A stretch of DNA of 64,000 nt, taken from JBLHOS01 sp047623825 (GTDB lineage Bacteria; Pseudomonadota; Alphaproteobacteria; Rhodobacterales; Rhodobacteraceae). The notes beneath the pieces were generated by a model. That model searched no databases. It was given only the letters and a program-made list of their open reading frames with translations, and was not told the origin of the DNA. Below, piece by piece: positions 27,583-36,163 of the stretch (positions are counted from its first letter, which is position 1; each line of letters starts with the position of its first letter). Location: the NCBI GenBank assembly GCA_047623825.1, contig JBLHOS010000002.1:1-64000 (forward strand), given 5' to 3'. A program made the position numbers and the translations under genes.

Positions 27583-27942
27583 ATGGGTGATGAATTCGTT
27601 TCAGCCTTGGCAAATCCGATGTTTGGACTATTTTCGACACCCAATATCGTCGAGCACACACACGCGGTTGCTAAAGAATACGCTGGCACTGAGATGATGT
27701 CTCAGTCGACAGCGACAGGGTCCGGTCAGTGGGGAGGCTGACCGGACCCGGCTTTGAACCATTACACTATAGACGTCCAGTTGCGCGCGCGGCTGTTTTT
27801 GATGTTTGGCCGCCCAAGCGATTTTTCAGCTTTAGACCGCAAGCAGTCGTCGCCGCCCAAGAGCGCCAGACACGACAACAATTCCAACCTTTACGATCCA
27901 CAGTTCATTTCGCACGTTGACGTCGCAAAATGTCAGGGATAG
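27583..27942 (+). pseudogene. Possible small gene interrupted by one in-frame TGA
   Basis: From ATG 27583 a 52-codon frame reads to TGA at 27739-27741. The same frame then runs on for another 66 codons (27742-27942), ending VDVAKCQG and TAG. The halves together would be ~118 residues with protein-like composition but no recognised motif. The TGA lies inside the 3' arm of the hairpin at 27718-27749. This may be a decayed gene, two tiny ORFs, or chance. No strong SD is visible. Confidence 0.3.
27718..27749. repeat. Perfect 12-bp inverted repeat, 8-nt loop
   Basis: GGGTCCGGTCAG (27718-27729) and CTGACCGGACCC (27738-27749) are exact reverse complements. The stem is strong on either strand, but no T-tract follows on either side, so it is not a clear intrinsic terminator. 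Confidence 0.75.
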
Positions 27943-27956
27943 ACGGTCAAGACTGG

Positions 27957-28040
27957 GCCCGAGTGGCGGAATGGTAGACGCAGGGGATTCAAAATCCCCC
28001 GCCGCGAGGCTTGTCGGTTCGAGTCCGACCTTGGGTACCA
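27957..28040 (+). tRNA. tRNA-Leu (anticodon CAA)
   Basis: 84 nt with acceptor GCCCGAG (27957-27963) pairing CTTGGGT (with G-U pairs), discriminator A and an encoded CCA at 28038-28040. The anticodon stem GGGGA/TCCCC (27983-27987/27995-27999) holds a 7-nt loop with CAA at 27990-27992. A long variable arm marks class II tRNA-Leu, reading UUG codons. Confidence 0.96.
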
Positions 28041-28074
28041 GTAAAAAATCTCACGACATATTAGATTGAGTATT

Positions 28075-28113
28075 CGACGCGCAAAATAGGGGAAAAACGC
28101 TCCCCGCGCGTCG
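28075..28113. repeat. Two-tier stem-loop downstream of tRNA-Leu
   Basis: CGACGCGC (28075-28082) pairs with GCGCGTCG (28106-28113). Inside, GGGGA (28089-28093) pairs with TCCCC (28101-28105), with an AAAATA internal bulge on one side. It starts 35 nt past the tRNA 3' end. No T-tract follows; it could be a processing or stabilising structure. Confidence 0.6.
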
Positions 28114-28230
28114 ATCTGCGCCGCTGCACGGTATGACGTAAATTGGGCGACAAGCGCTTCGAGCTTGATAATCTATCGTATCTAGCAAATGCGACACTGC
28201 TTGCATCACGGGTAAATTTTACTTTAAGTT

Positions 28231-28356
28231 ATGCCGAGGCGTTGTTGGGGCATGCTGACAAACGAAATGGCCATTCGCATCCAAACGCTTGAACGCGACA
28301 CGCGAAAGGCCCTTGGACGCTATCTTGAGGACTTCTTGACCCGGCAAGCTGGGTAA
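28231..28356 (+). pseudogene. 41-codon ORF, possible gene remnant
   Basis: ATG at 28231 to TAA at 28354-28356. The product is charged and helical-looking, ending LERDTRKALGRYLEDFLTR then QAG. A TAA stands two codons before the ATG. I see no SD and no family match. It could be the C-terminal remnant of a larger lost gene, or noise. Confidence 0.25.
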
Positions 28357-28453
28357 CAATCAAATCAAAAAAGCACAAAATGCACCTGCGGCAATGTCGA
28401 GCGCGGGTAGCGTATCACCAAAATATAACGCTCCAAATGCAGTTCAAAGTTTC

Positions 28454-29635
28454 TCAGAGTGCATCGCGGATGGCTTGGACAAGCGCTTCGGGTTCGATGA
28501 AAACTGGGTTCGCCTTCATTGAGCTTGAGGAATTGGCTTGATTGGCAATTGCGGCCAGATCAGCCGCATCTGACAGCCAGGTGTCAAGGCGCGGTAAACC
28601 TAGTTGATCGAGTTTTTCCGGCAAATCTTTGAATGCCGTTTCCCTATCCAACCCAAAGCAGGCTGCCAAATTAGATGTGATCTCACGATAGCGCGTCAGA
28701 TCAGTGCCGCCAGCCAAGGCGCTGTCAAAATTCAGTCTCAGGATGGGGCCCAGCAGACGCCCACAAATTACGCCGTGCGGGGCGGCTGATTGCCCGCCAA
28801 TCACGCCAGCCAAGCCGTGCACGGCCCCAAGGCCCGCATTGCTAAGGGCGACGCCACCAATCAGGCTGGTATAGGCCAGCTGGTCGCGCGCAGCCCGGTC
28901 TTCGCCGTCGATCAATCGGGCCAATGCGGCCAGTCCAAGTGGGATTGCCTGCCTGCAAATTGCATCGGTCATTGGATTTGCACGGCACGACAAGTAGGGC
29001 TCAATGACCTGTGTGATTGCGTCCAGACCAGACGCGAGTGTGACAGAGCGCGGCGTATTATCAGTCAAGGCTGGATCAATGATCGCAAGGATCGGAAACA
29101 TCCGGTCATCGCGCAGGCTGACTTTTCGCCCCTGATCTGGCACGCTGATGACTGCGTTTTTCGTGACTTCTGCACCTGTACCAGATGTGGTTGGCAGCGC
29201 GATAAACGGTAGCGGCGGCGCGCTTAGCGGTCGCGCGTTGCCGACTATCTCCAAATGCTCAAGCGCGGGACTATTGCTTGGGATCAGGGCGGCCGCGGCT
29301 TTGCCCAAATCTATCGCTGACCCGCCACCGATTGAAACGATGACATTAACCGCCTTGATGCGTCCCAGATCAACGGCATTTTGGACATCGGTGAGGGTCG
29401 GCTCTTGGGTGGCAACAACCTCTATCACGGCGCAGCCCGAATTGCGCAGTCGTGCGCAAAACTGGTCTACAAAGGGGACGGATCGGCCCCGGACAACCAA
29501 AACGCGGGTGCCAAACCGTGCAACCAGATCATGGGCCTGATCCGCCTGTCCTCTGCCAAACAAAATTTTTCCGGCAGTCTGAAACGAAAAAGGTGTCATG
29601 TCAGACAGCGTATTGAACGCGTCGATAGATGGCAT
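28454..29635 (-). CDS. Iron-type alcohol dehydrogenase (group III)
   Basis: 393 aa NAD(P)-dependent dehydrogenase of the Fe-ADH superfamily. NAD-binding motif SIGGGSAIDLGKA (about 101-113) and LPTTSGTGAEVTKNAV (about 148-162) are clear. The first metal ligand Asp205 is in SGLDAITQVIEPY, but position 209, usually an iron-binding His (as in FucO), is Gln; histidines in AVHGLAGV and AAPHGVI remain. Some subgroup members carry this change (general recollection), so metal use is uncertain. It starts 3 nt after glpK and is the last gene of the glycerol operon. The aldehyde or alcohol it handles is unknown. ATG 29635 has no clear SD; ATG 29599 is an alternative. Confidence 0.82.
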   Translation of the reverse strand: MPSIDAFNTLSDMTPFSFQTAGKILFGRGQADQAHDLVARFGTRVLVVRGRSVPFVDQFCARLRNSGCAVIEVVATQEPTLTDVQNAVDLGRIKAVNVIVSIGGGSAIDLGKAAAALIPSNSPALEHLEIVGNARPLSAPPLPFIALPTTSGTGAEVTKNAVISVPDQGRKVSLRDDRMFPILAIIDPALTDNTPRSVTLASGLDAITQVIEPYLSCRANPMTDAICRQAIPLGLAALARLIDGEDRAARDQLAYTSLIGGVALSNAGLGAVHGLAGVIGGQSAAPHGVICGRLLGPILRLNFDSALAGGTDLTRYREITSNLAACFGLDRETAFKDLPEKLDQLGLPRLDTWLSDAADLAAIANQANSSSSMKANPVFIEPEALVQAIRDAL

Positions 29636-29638
29636 CGA

Positions 29639-31126
29639 TCATACACTCATGGTGGCTGCAACAGCACGTTTCCACGCGGCGTATTTCGCATCGCGTGTCG
29701 TGGGCGGCATCTGCGGTGTGAAGGTGCGGTCCAAGGCCCAATTGGCGGTGAACCCGTCCGTATCGGGGTAGATCCCGGCGCGTTGCCCGGCCAGCCACGC
29801 GACACCAAGCGCCGTAGTTTCCGACACCTGAGGCCGATCCACTGGCGCGCCTAAGACGTCTGATAGGAACTGCATGGTCCAATCACTGGCGGTCATGCCA
29901 CCATCCACCCTTAGCGTCGGCTCTGTACCATTTGCCTGCCAATCAGCGTGCATCGCATCCAGTAAGTCGCGCGTTTGATACCCGACGCTTTCCAGTGCCG
30001 CGCGGGCAATCTCGGCGGGGCCGGACCCGCGCGTCAGCCCATAGATTGCGCCTCGACATTCAGAGTTCCAATAGGGTGCGCCCAGACCGACAAAGGCGGG
30101 CACAAGGATGACGTCTTGGGTCGGGTCAGCAGCGGCGGCCAGTGCTTGGGTCTCACTGGCTTTGCGAATGATTTTCAGCCCATCACGCAGCCATTGCACC
30201 ACGGCGCCCGCCACGAAAATTGAGCCTTCTAGTGCATAAGTGGGCTTGCCATCGAACTGATAAGCGATGGTGGTCAAAAGCCGATTTTGTGAAGTGACAG
30301 CCACATCGCCGGTGTTGAGCAGGGCAAAACAGCCGGTGCCATAGGTCGATTTCATCATGCCGGGCTTGAAACAGGCTTGTCCCACGGTCGCGGCTTGTTG
30401 GTCGCCCGCCACACCAAGGATCGGGATCGCGCGACCAAACAAATCGGCGCGGGTCATACCGAAATCTGCAGCGCAATCCTTGACCTCTGGCAGCATGTTC
30501 ATTGGGATATCGAAAAGCGCACAAATGTTCTGGCTCCACCGGCCTTTGTGAATGTCATATAGCATGGTGCGCGCTGCATTGGTTGCGTCGGTCACGTGGG
30601 ACGCACCGCCGGTCAACTTCCAGATCAGGAAACTGTCCACCGTGCCAAACAGCAGCTCTCCGCGTTTTGCACGTTCTCGGGCCCCTTCAACCTTGTCTAG
30701 GATCCATTTCAGTTTGGTCGCTGAGAAATACGGATCAACCAGCAACCCGGTGCGCGCGGTAATCATGTCGCCATGGCCTGCCTCACGCAGTTCACGGCAG
30801 AACTCACTGGTACGACGGTCTTGCCAGACAATCGCGTTATAGATGGGTTGGCCGGTTTTCTTGTCCCAAACCAACGTGGTTTCGCGCTGATTGGTGATGC
30901 CAAGGGCGGCGATACCATCGGGGCCCAGCCCGGCCTTTTCAATTGCGGCGCGGCAGGTGCCTGCGGTCGTGGACCACAGATCGCTTGGATCATGTTCGAC
31001 CCAACCTGAGGCTGGAAAATGTTGGGGAAATTCCTCTTGTGCCGAGGCGACAATCCGCATGTTGCGGTCAAAGATCAGCGCACGGCTGGAGGTTGTGCCT
31101 TGGTCGATGGCAAGAATATGGGTCAT
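29639..31126 (-). CDS. glpK: Glycerol kinase
   Basis: 495 aa, the standard length. Phosphorylates glycerol to sn-glycerol-3-phosphate with ATP. FGGY-kinase landmarks: AIDQGTTSSRALIFD near the start, VEHDPSDLWSTT, LGITNQRETTLVWDKKTG, and GLGAPYWNSECRGAIYGLTRG in the second domain (quoted in part), then LRVDGGMTASDWTMQF. Trapping imported glycerol, it works with the ABC importer and GlpD encoded upstream. It is 123 bp past the receptor gene, with a hairpin between. Confidence 0.96.
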   Translation of the reverse strand: MTHILAIDQGTTSSRALIFDRNMRIVASAQEEFPQHFPASGWVEHDPSDLWSTTAGTCRAAIEKAGLGPDGIAALGITNQRETTLVWDKKTGQPIYNAIVWQDRRTSEFCRELREAGHGDMITARTGLLVDPYFSATKLKWILDKVEGARERAKRGELLFGTVDSFLIWKLTGGASHVTDATNAARTMLYDIHKGRWSQNICALFDIPMNMLPEVKDCAADFGMTRADLFGRAIPILGVAGDQQAATVGQACFKPGMMKSTYGTGCFALLNTGDVAVTSQNRLLTTIAYQFDGKPTYALEGSIFVAGAVVQWLRDGLKIIRKASETQALAAAADPTQDVILVPAFVGLGAPYWNSECRGAIYGLTRGSGPAEIARAALESVGYQTRDLLDAMHADWQANGTEPTLRVDGGMTASDWTMQFLSDVLGAPVDRPQVSETTALGVAWLAGQRAGIYPDTDGFTANWALDRTFTPQMPPTTRDAKYAAWKRAVAATMSV

Positions 31127-31196
31127 TTGTCAGGCCCCAGAATAGCGGGTGGCAATGAAGCTGTCAGAGGTGTTGGCGTCAGCTTTCGACAAAGAT

Positions 31197-31216
31197 CCGG
31201 GGCCCGAAGGCCCCGG
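31197..31216 (-). terminator. Intercistronic hairpin between glpV and glpK
   Basis: CCGGGGCC (31197-31204), CGAA tetraloop, GGCCCCGG (31209-31216). It lies 34 nt past the glpV stop on the minus strand and is followed there by ATCTTTG, not a real T-tract. It more likely stabilises the upstream mRNA for high receptor expression than fully terminates. Confidence 0.6.
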
Positions 31217-31249
31217 AAAGTCGGACCCTAAGGGCCCTTTAAGAGTAGC

Positions 31250-32959
31250 TTACTGCCAAGAACGGATCAGCTCTTCGTAGCTGATCGTGATCGGAGCCTC
31301 GTCTTCGTTTTCAAGACGTGGCTGCGGTGATCCGGGCTGGGACAGCCAGAATTCTGGATCGCTTTCCTCGTTCAAGACCGGACCAAGTTCGCCCTGGACG
31401 CCTGCGCGCTCAAGACGGGCCAGAACGGCCTCTTGCTGGGAGCACAGATTGTCCAAAGCTTCCTGAGCTGTCAGAGCACCGGAGGACGCATCACCAATGT
31501 TCTGCCACCACAATGGCGCCAGACGTGGATAGTCAGGCACGTTGGTACCAGTTGGCGACCAAGCCAGACGCGCTGGCGAGCGATAGAACTCAACCAGGCC
31601 TCCAAGATTAGGCGCACGCTCGGTAAAGCTTTCGTGGCTGATCGTGGACTCGCGGATGAAGGTCAGACCTGCATGCGATTTTTCTACGTCCACAGTCATT
31701 GACGTCACGAACTGGGCATAGAGCCAGGCCGCTTGTGACCGGTCAACCGGGGTCGAATCCATCAATGTCCAAGAGCCAGCATCTTGATAGCCGACCTTCT
31801 GGCCTTCACGCCAGTAGGAGCCATGCGGGCTTGGTGCCATGCGCCAGCGCGGTGAGCCGTCATCATAAAGAACGGCCTCGGCACCTTCACCAACCATAGA
31901 AGCGGTGAATGCAGTGTACCAGAAGATCTGCTGCGCGATGCCGCCTTGCGACGGAACCGGACCAGACTCACCAAAGTTCATGCCAGCTGCTTCTGGCGGA
32001 GCGAACGTGTTCAGCCAATGCGAATAACGCTCGATTGCATAAACTGCAGCCGGGCTGTTGGTCGCGCCACCGCGTGCCATGCAAGATCCAACAGGCTGGG
32101 AATTTTCGTTGACACGAATACCCCATTCATCAACTGGCAGGCCATTTGGCTCACCAATATCGCCCATACCAGCCATCGACATCCACGCATCTGTGAAACG
32201 CCAGCCAAGGGACGGGTCACGACGACCGTAGTCCATGTGGCCATAGACAGTCTCTCCGTTGATTTCACGGCCAGTGAAGAATTCCGCGATATCCTCATAG
32301 GCTGACCAGTTTACTGGAACGCCCAAAGAATAGCCGTATTCAGCTTCAAATGCTGCCATGATATCTGGGTCGGTGAACCAGTCATGACGGAACCAATACA
32401 GGTTTGCGAACTGCTGGGTGGGCAGCTGATAAAGCTCCCCATCAGGGCCGGTCGTGAACGACAGGCCGATGAAATCATCAAGATTAAGGTTCGGGTTGGT
32501 AACGGCCGCACCTTCGCCGGCCATCCACTGGGTCAGGCTACGAGCCTGCTGATAGCGCCAGTGTGTGCCGATAAGGTCAGAGTCGTTCACATACGCATCA
32601 TAGATGTTCTCGCCGGTTTGCATCTGCGTCTGCAGACGTTCAACCACGTCACCTTCGCCGATCAGGTCGTGTGTGACCTGAATACCGGTGATGGCCGCGA
32701 ATATCGGTGCCAACACGTTGGCCTCATATTCGTGTGTTGCGATCGTCTCGGATACGACACGAATTTCCATACCGGCATAAGGTACCGCGGCATCAACGAA
32801 CCACTGCATCTCAGTCTCTTGCTCTGCCCGGGTCAGGGCTGATCGCTCGATATGCTCATCCAAGAATGCGATGGCCGCACTCATGTCTGCAATGGCTGGT
32901 GTGGACATCAGTCCGACTGCCAGCGCTAACGCAGAGGTTGTTCTTAACGTCAAGTTCAT
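31250..32959 (-). CDS. glpV: Glycerol ABC transporter substrate-binding protein
   Basis: 569 aa periplasmic binding protein, longer than typical sugar receptors and the size of the GlpV receptor of the Rhizobium glycerol transporter. The first ~24 residues are a signal peptide (MNLTLRTTSALALAVGLMST then PAIAD). The body has a family-1 extracellular solute-binding fold (e.g. DLIGEGDVVERLQTQM and GGIAQQIFWYTAF). It is the receptor of the permease/ATPase genes upstream on the same strand; ligand glycerol is inferred from glpK, glpD and glpR. Confidence 0.88.
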   Translation of the reverse strand: MNLTLRTTSALALAVGLMSTPAIADMSAAIAFLDEHIERSALTRAEQETEMQWFVDAAVPYAGMEIRVVSETIATHEYEANVLAPIFAAITGIQVTHDLIGEGDVVERLQTQMQTGENIYDAYVNDSDLIGTHWRYQQARSLTQWMAGEGAAVTNPNLNLDDFIGLSFTTGPDGELYQLPTQQFANLYWFRHDWFTDPDIMAAFEAEYGYSLGVPVNWSAYEDIAEFFTGREINGETVYGHMDYGRRDPSLGWRFTDAWMSMAGMGDIGEPNGLPVDEWGIRVNENSQPVGSCMARGGATNSPAAVYAIERYSHWLNTFAPPEAAGMNFGESGPVPSQGGIAQQIFWYTAFTASMVGEGAEAVLYDDGSPRWRMAPSPHGSYWREGQKVGYQDAGSWTLMDSTPVDRSQAAWLYAQFVTSMTVDVEKSHAGLTFIRESTISHESFTERAPNLGGLVEFYRSPARLAWSPTGTNVPDYPRLAPLWWQNIGDASSGALTAQEALDNLCSQQEAVLARLERAGVQGELGPVLNEESDPEFWLSQPGSPQPRLENEDEAPITISYEELIRSWQ

Positions 32960-33046
32960 GGTTTCCTCCCAAAGATGGAACTTGGTTTATGTTTAGCGGC
33001 CCGAAAGTCCTAAATTGCGGCAGGCCGCCACGTTTTCAATTTCTGG

Positions 33047-33319
33047 TTAGACCCAGCGGAAAACCGCGGCGCCGTAGACCAGACTGACCAGCAGCGCGTA
33101 AGGCTGCGGTCCGACCTCTAGTCCCAACCAAGCCAAATTAAGAAAGGCTGATCCCAGAAGCGTGATGAACAATCGATCACCACGGGTCGTCTCAATCCTG
33201 AGGATCCCCTCGCGGGGTGCCTCAGGGTATTTGATCGCGAGAAATGTCATGACGGCCAATATTGAGGCAATCACGGCAAAGAATATCGCGGTTTGGGTTG
33301 TCCATGCCATCCAAGCCAT
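33047..33319 (-). CDS. glpU: DUF2160 small membrane protein of the glycerol transporter
   Basis: 90 aa with three hydrophobic stretches (about residues 8-28, 50-66, 72-88). DUF2160 proteins are encoded between permease and receptor genes of glycerol ABC transporters such as Rhizobium glpSTPQUV; their role is unknown. Here it sits 24 bp after glpQ and 87 bp before glpV, the same order. Confidence 0.82.
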   Translation of the reverse strand: MAWMAWTTQTAIFFAVIASILAVMTFLAIKYPEAPREGILRIETTRGDRLFITLLGSAFLNLAWLGLEVGPQPYALLVSLVYGAAVFRWV

Positions 33320-33343
33320 TGAAGTAACTCCCTTTCTGGAGGC

Positions 33344-34204
33344 TTACACGCGACCTAGGGCAAAGCCCTTGGCGATGTAGTTGCGGACGAAATAGATCAC
33401 GAGTGCACCGGGTACGATGGTCAGGACGCCGGCGGCTGCCAACACCCCCCAATCGACACCAGCGGCCCCTGATGTTCGGGTCATGATGGCCGCGATCGGG
33501 CGGGCATCTGATGCGGTCAGCGTACGGCTTAGCAGCAGTTCCACCCATGAGAACATAAAGCAGAAGAACGCCGTCACGCCGATCCCAGAAGCAATCAGCG
33601 GCATAAAAATCCGAGTAAAGAACCGAGTGAAACTGTAGCCATCGATATAGGCGGTTTCGTCGATTTCCCTTGGCACACCGCGCATGAAGCCCTCAAGGAT
33701 CCACACTGCCAGCGGCACGTTGAAAAGCGTGTGCGCCAAGGCCACGGCGATATGCGTATCGAAAAGCCCGACTGAGCTATAGAGTTGAAAGAAGGGCAAG
33801 GCGAACACAGCAGGTGGGGCCATGCGGTTTGTCAGCAACCAAAAGAATAAATGCTTATCGCCCATAAAGTTATAGCGGCTGAAGGCATAAGCTGCCGGCA
33901 ACGCTACCGCCAGGCTGATGAATGTGTTGAGTGTCACGTAGATGATCGAGTTGACATAACCCAGATACCAGCTCGGGTCGGTCAGGATCGTGTTGTAATT
34001 GACCAACGTGAAATCCTGGGGAAACAGCGAAAAGCCACCCACGATCTCTGAGTTGGACTTGAGGCTCATGTTCAGCAGCCAGTAGATCGGCAACAACAAG
34101 AATATCAGGTAGAGAGCCATCACAACGGCCTTCTTATTTACCTTCAGCGTGGTGCGGCGGCGCGGGGCCTTATCCAAAACGCGATCTGTTCCTGCGACGG
34201 TCAT
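33344..34204 (-). CDS. glpQ: Glycerol ABC transporter permease
   Basis: 286 aa MalG-type inner-membrane permease with six spans. The EAA-type cytoplasmic loop, which contacts the ATPase, reads EIDETAYIDGYSFTRFFTRIFMPL (quoted in part: EIDETAYIDGYSF). The start ATG overlaps the TAA of glpP by one base (TAATG). It pairs with GlpP to form the channel. Confidence 0.9.
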   Translation of the reverse strand: MTVAGTDRVLDKAPRRRTTLKVNKKAVVMALYLIFLLLPIYWLLNMSLKSNSEIVGGFSLFPQDFTLVNYNTILTDPSWYLGYVNSIIYVTLNTFISLAVALPAAYAFSRYNFMGDKHLFFWLLTNRMAPPAVFALPFFQLYSSVGLFDTHIAVALAHTLFNVPLAVWILEGFMRGVPREIDETAYIDGYSFTRFFTRIFMPLIASGIGVTAFFCFMFSWVELLLSRTLTASDARPIAAIMTRTSGAAGVDWGVLAAAGVLTIVPGALVIYFVRNYIAKGFALGRV

Positions 34205-35076
34205 TATACGCCATCCCTTTTATCGAGGTTGGTCATCACGGTGTAGAACACATAGGAGATCAGCAAGATCACCAGATAATACATGATTGAGTATGCAGCT
34301 GCCGGACCCAGATCCATTTGCCCAAGGGCTACATTCACAAGATCGATGGACAAGAAGTTGGTTGAGCTACCTGGGCCACCGCCCGTGACAACAAATGGTT
34401 CGGTATATATCATGAAGCTGTCCATAAAACGCAGTAGAATGGCGATCATTAGCACGCCCTGCATCTTTGGCAGCTCAATATAGCGGAACACTTTCCAAGG
34501 GCTGGCCTGGTCAATCTTGGCGGCCTGATAATACGCATCCGGGATCGACTGAAGACCGGCATAGGCCAGAAGCGCCACAAGTGAAGTCCAGTGCCACACA
34601 TCCATCAACACCAGCGTGAACCAAGCATCCACCGCGTCTTGGGTATAGTTATAATCAATACCCAACTCTGCCAGTGTGTGACCCAAAAGGCCAATATCCA
34701 CCCGACCAAAGATCTGCCAAATCGTTCCCACGACGTTCCATGGGATCAGCAGTGGCAGTGACATCAGGACCAGACAGAATGAGGCCCAAAAACCGCTTTT
34801 GGGCATGTTCAGCGCAATGTAAATTCCAAGCGGGATCTCAATCGCAAGGATGATCCCTGAGAACATGAGCTGGCGTTTCAGCGAGCTCCACATGCGATCT
34901 GATTGCAGGGTGTCGCGGAACCAATCCAGACCTGCAGGGAAGAAGACGTTATTGCCGAACGTGTCCTGAATTGAGTAGTTCACGACAGTCATCAGCGGAA
35001 TGACGGCTGAAAATCCAACAAGGATCAGCACTGGCAGGATCAAGAACCATGCCTTTTGATTGACGGTCTTGTTCAT
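34204..35076 (-). CDS. glpP: Glycerol ABC transporter permease
   Basis: 290 aa MalF-type permease, six predicted spans. The EAA loop reads IPDAYYQAAKIDQASPWKVF. I start at ATG 35076, preceded by GGGGAGG, giving MNKTVNQKAWFLILPVLIL; the first 11 residues of the longer frame overlap the glpT coding region. The ATG overlaps the glpT TGA (ATGA). Confidence 0.9.
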   Translation of the reverse strand: MNKTVNQKAWFLILPVLILVGFSAVIPLMTVVNYSIQDTFGNNVFFPAGLDWFRDTLQSDRMWSSLKRQLMFSGIILAIEIPLGIYIALNMPKSGFWASFCLVLMSLPLLIPWNVVGTIWQIFGRVDIGLLGHTLAELGIDYNYTQDAVDAWFTLVLMDVWHWTSLVALLAYAGLQSIPDAYYQAAKIDQASPWKVFRYIELPKMQGVLMIAILLRFMDSFMIYTEPFVVTGGGPGSSTNFLSIDLVNVALGQMDLGPAAAYSIMYYLVILLISYVFYTVMTNLDKRDGV

Positions 35077-36161
35077 GCTGCGACCTCCCCTTTGGGCGCA
35101 ACGCGCCAATCGTCCGAGTAGATGTTGATATGTGCGGGATCAAAGTTGACGACGGCACTGTCTGAGGGCACTGGCGTGCCTTCGGCCACGATGGCGTCGA
35201 TCTTATCGCCGCCTATCTCCAGGCGGATAATTTTGTGACGCCCTACATCCTCAACCCGTCGAATGCGCGCAGGCAATCCCGGACCATCTGATGAGACGTG
35301 GACAAATTCTGGGCGGATGCCAAGTTCTACTTTTCCGGCGGGCGAACCGAAGGATTTACCAAGGGCAATCTCTTGGCCGGCGACAACTGCCACGCCATCT
35401 TTGACCGTGGCCGCCAGCACATTCATGCCGGGTGAGCCGATGAAATAGCCCACAAACGTATGCTGGGGCCGATTAAACAGCTCTTCGGGCGTACCCATCT
35501 GCACCACACGACCGTCATACATGACAACAACTTTGTTGGCGAAGGTCAGGGCCTCGGTCTGGTCATGGGTCACGTAGATCATCGTGTGCCCAAATTCATG
35601 GTGCAATGCTTTCAGCTGCGTGCGCAGCTCCCATTTCAGATGGGGGTCGATGACGGTCAGCGGCTCATCAAAAAGCAACGCATTCACGTCTTCGCGGACC
35701 ATGCCGCGCCCAAGTGATATCTTTTGCTTGGCGTCCGCTGTCAGTCCGCGCGCCTTGCGGTTCAGCTCTTCCTCCATGCCGATCATTTTGGCGACCTGAT
35801 TGACGCGCTGCGCGATATAGCTTGCATCTGCGCCTCGGTTGCGCAGGGGAAACGCCAGATTATCGCGCACTGTCATGGTGTCGTAGACCACCGGAAACTG
35901 GAACACTTGGGCGATGTTTCTCTCGGCAGTCGGGGCGCCGGTCACGTCGTTATCGTTGAACAGGATCCGGCCCTGACTGGGGACCAGAAGGCCAGAAATA
36001 ATGTTGAGAAGAGTGGACTTGCCGCAGCCAGATGAGCCAAGCAGCGCATAAGCCTCGCCATCGGCCCAGTCGTGGTTCAGCTCCTTTAGCGCGAATTCAT
36101 CCTCCGCAGTCGGGTTTGGCAGGTAGGAATGCGCTAGATTTTCAAAGGTGATCTTGGCCAT
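35073..36161 (-). CDS. glpT: Glycerol ABC transporter ATP-binding protein
   Basis: 362 aa. Walker A GSSGCGKSTLL, Walker B LLFDEPLTVIDPH, His-loop YVTHDQTEAL. The signature region reads KQKISLGRGMVRE, a variant of LSGGQ, which is characteristic of one of the two ATPases of this family. A C-terminal TOBE-like domain follows. Start ATG 36161 has GGAGG in the glpS end. It works as a heterodimer with GlpS. Confidence 0.9.
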   Translation of the reverse strand: MAKITFENLAHSYLPNPTAEDEFALKELNHDWADGEAYALLGSSGCGKSTLLNIISGLLVPSQGRILFNDNDVTGAPTAERNIAQVFQFPVVYDTMTVRDNLAFPLRNRGADASYIAQRVNQVAKMIGMEEELNRKARGLTADAKQKISLGRGMVREDVNALLFDEPLTVIDPHLKWELRTQLKALHHEFGHTMIYVTHDQTEALTFANKVVVMYDGRVVQMGTPEELFNRPQHTFVGYFIGSPGMNVLAATVKDGVAVVAGQEIALGKSFGSPAGKVELGIRPEFVHVSSDGPGLPARIRRVEDVGRHKIIRLEIGGDKIDAIVAEGTPVPSDSAVVNFDPAHINIYSDDWRVAPKGEVAA

Positions 36162-36163
36162 GG

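Larger units (their letters stand above)
27363..27956. other. Gene-poor stretch upstream of tRNA-Leu
   Basis: No convincing gene. It holds an interrupted open frame (27583-27942), a 12-bp perfect hairpin (27718-27749) and the presumed promoters of the divergent YqaA gene and the plus-strand tRNA. No mobile-element signature was recognised. Confidence 0.6.
28041..28453. other. Gene-poor stretch downstream of tRNA-Leu
   Basis: Between the tRNA and the alcohol dehydrogenase stop. It contains a two-tier hairpin (28075-28113) and a 41-codon open frame (28231-28356). Because tRNA 3' ends are common integration sites this could be the scar of a lost element, but no integrase or repeated tRNA end was seen within the window. 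Confidence 0.55.

Noticed and set aside
27739..27741. In-frame TGA as a selenocysteine codon
   Set aside because: The hairpin spans the codon, where a bacterial SECIS would begin just downstream of it, and no Cys-homologue or selenoprotein family was recognised.
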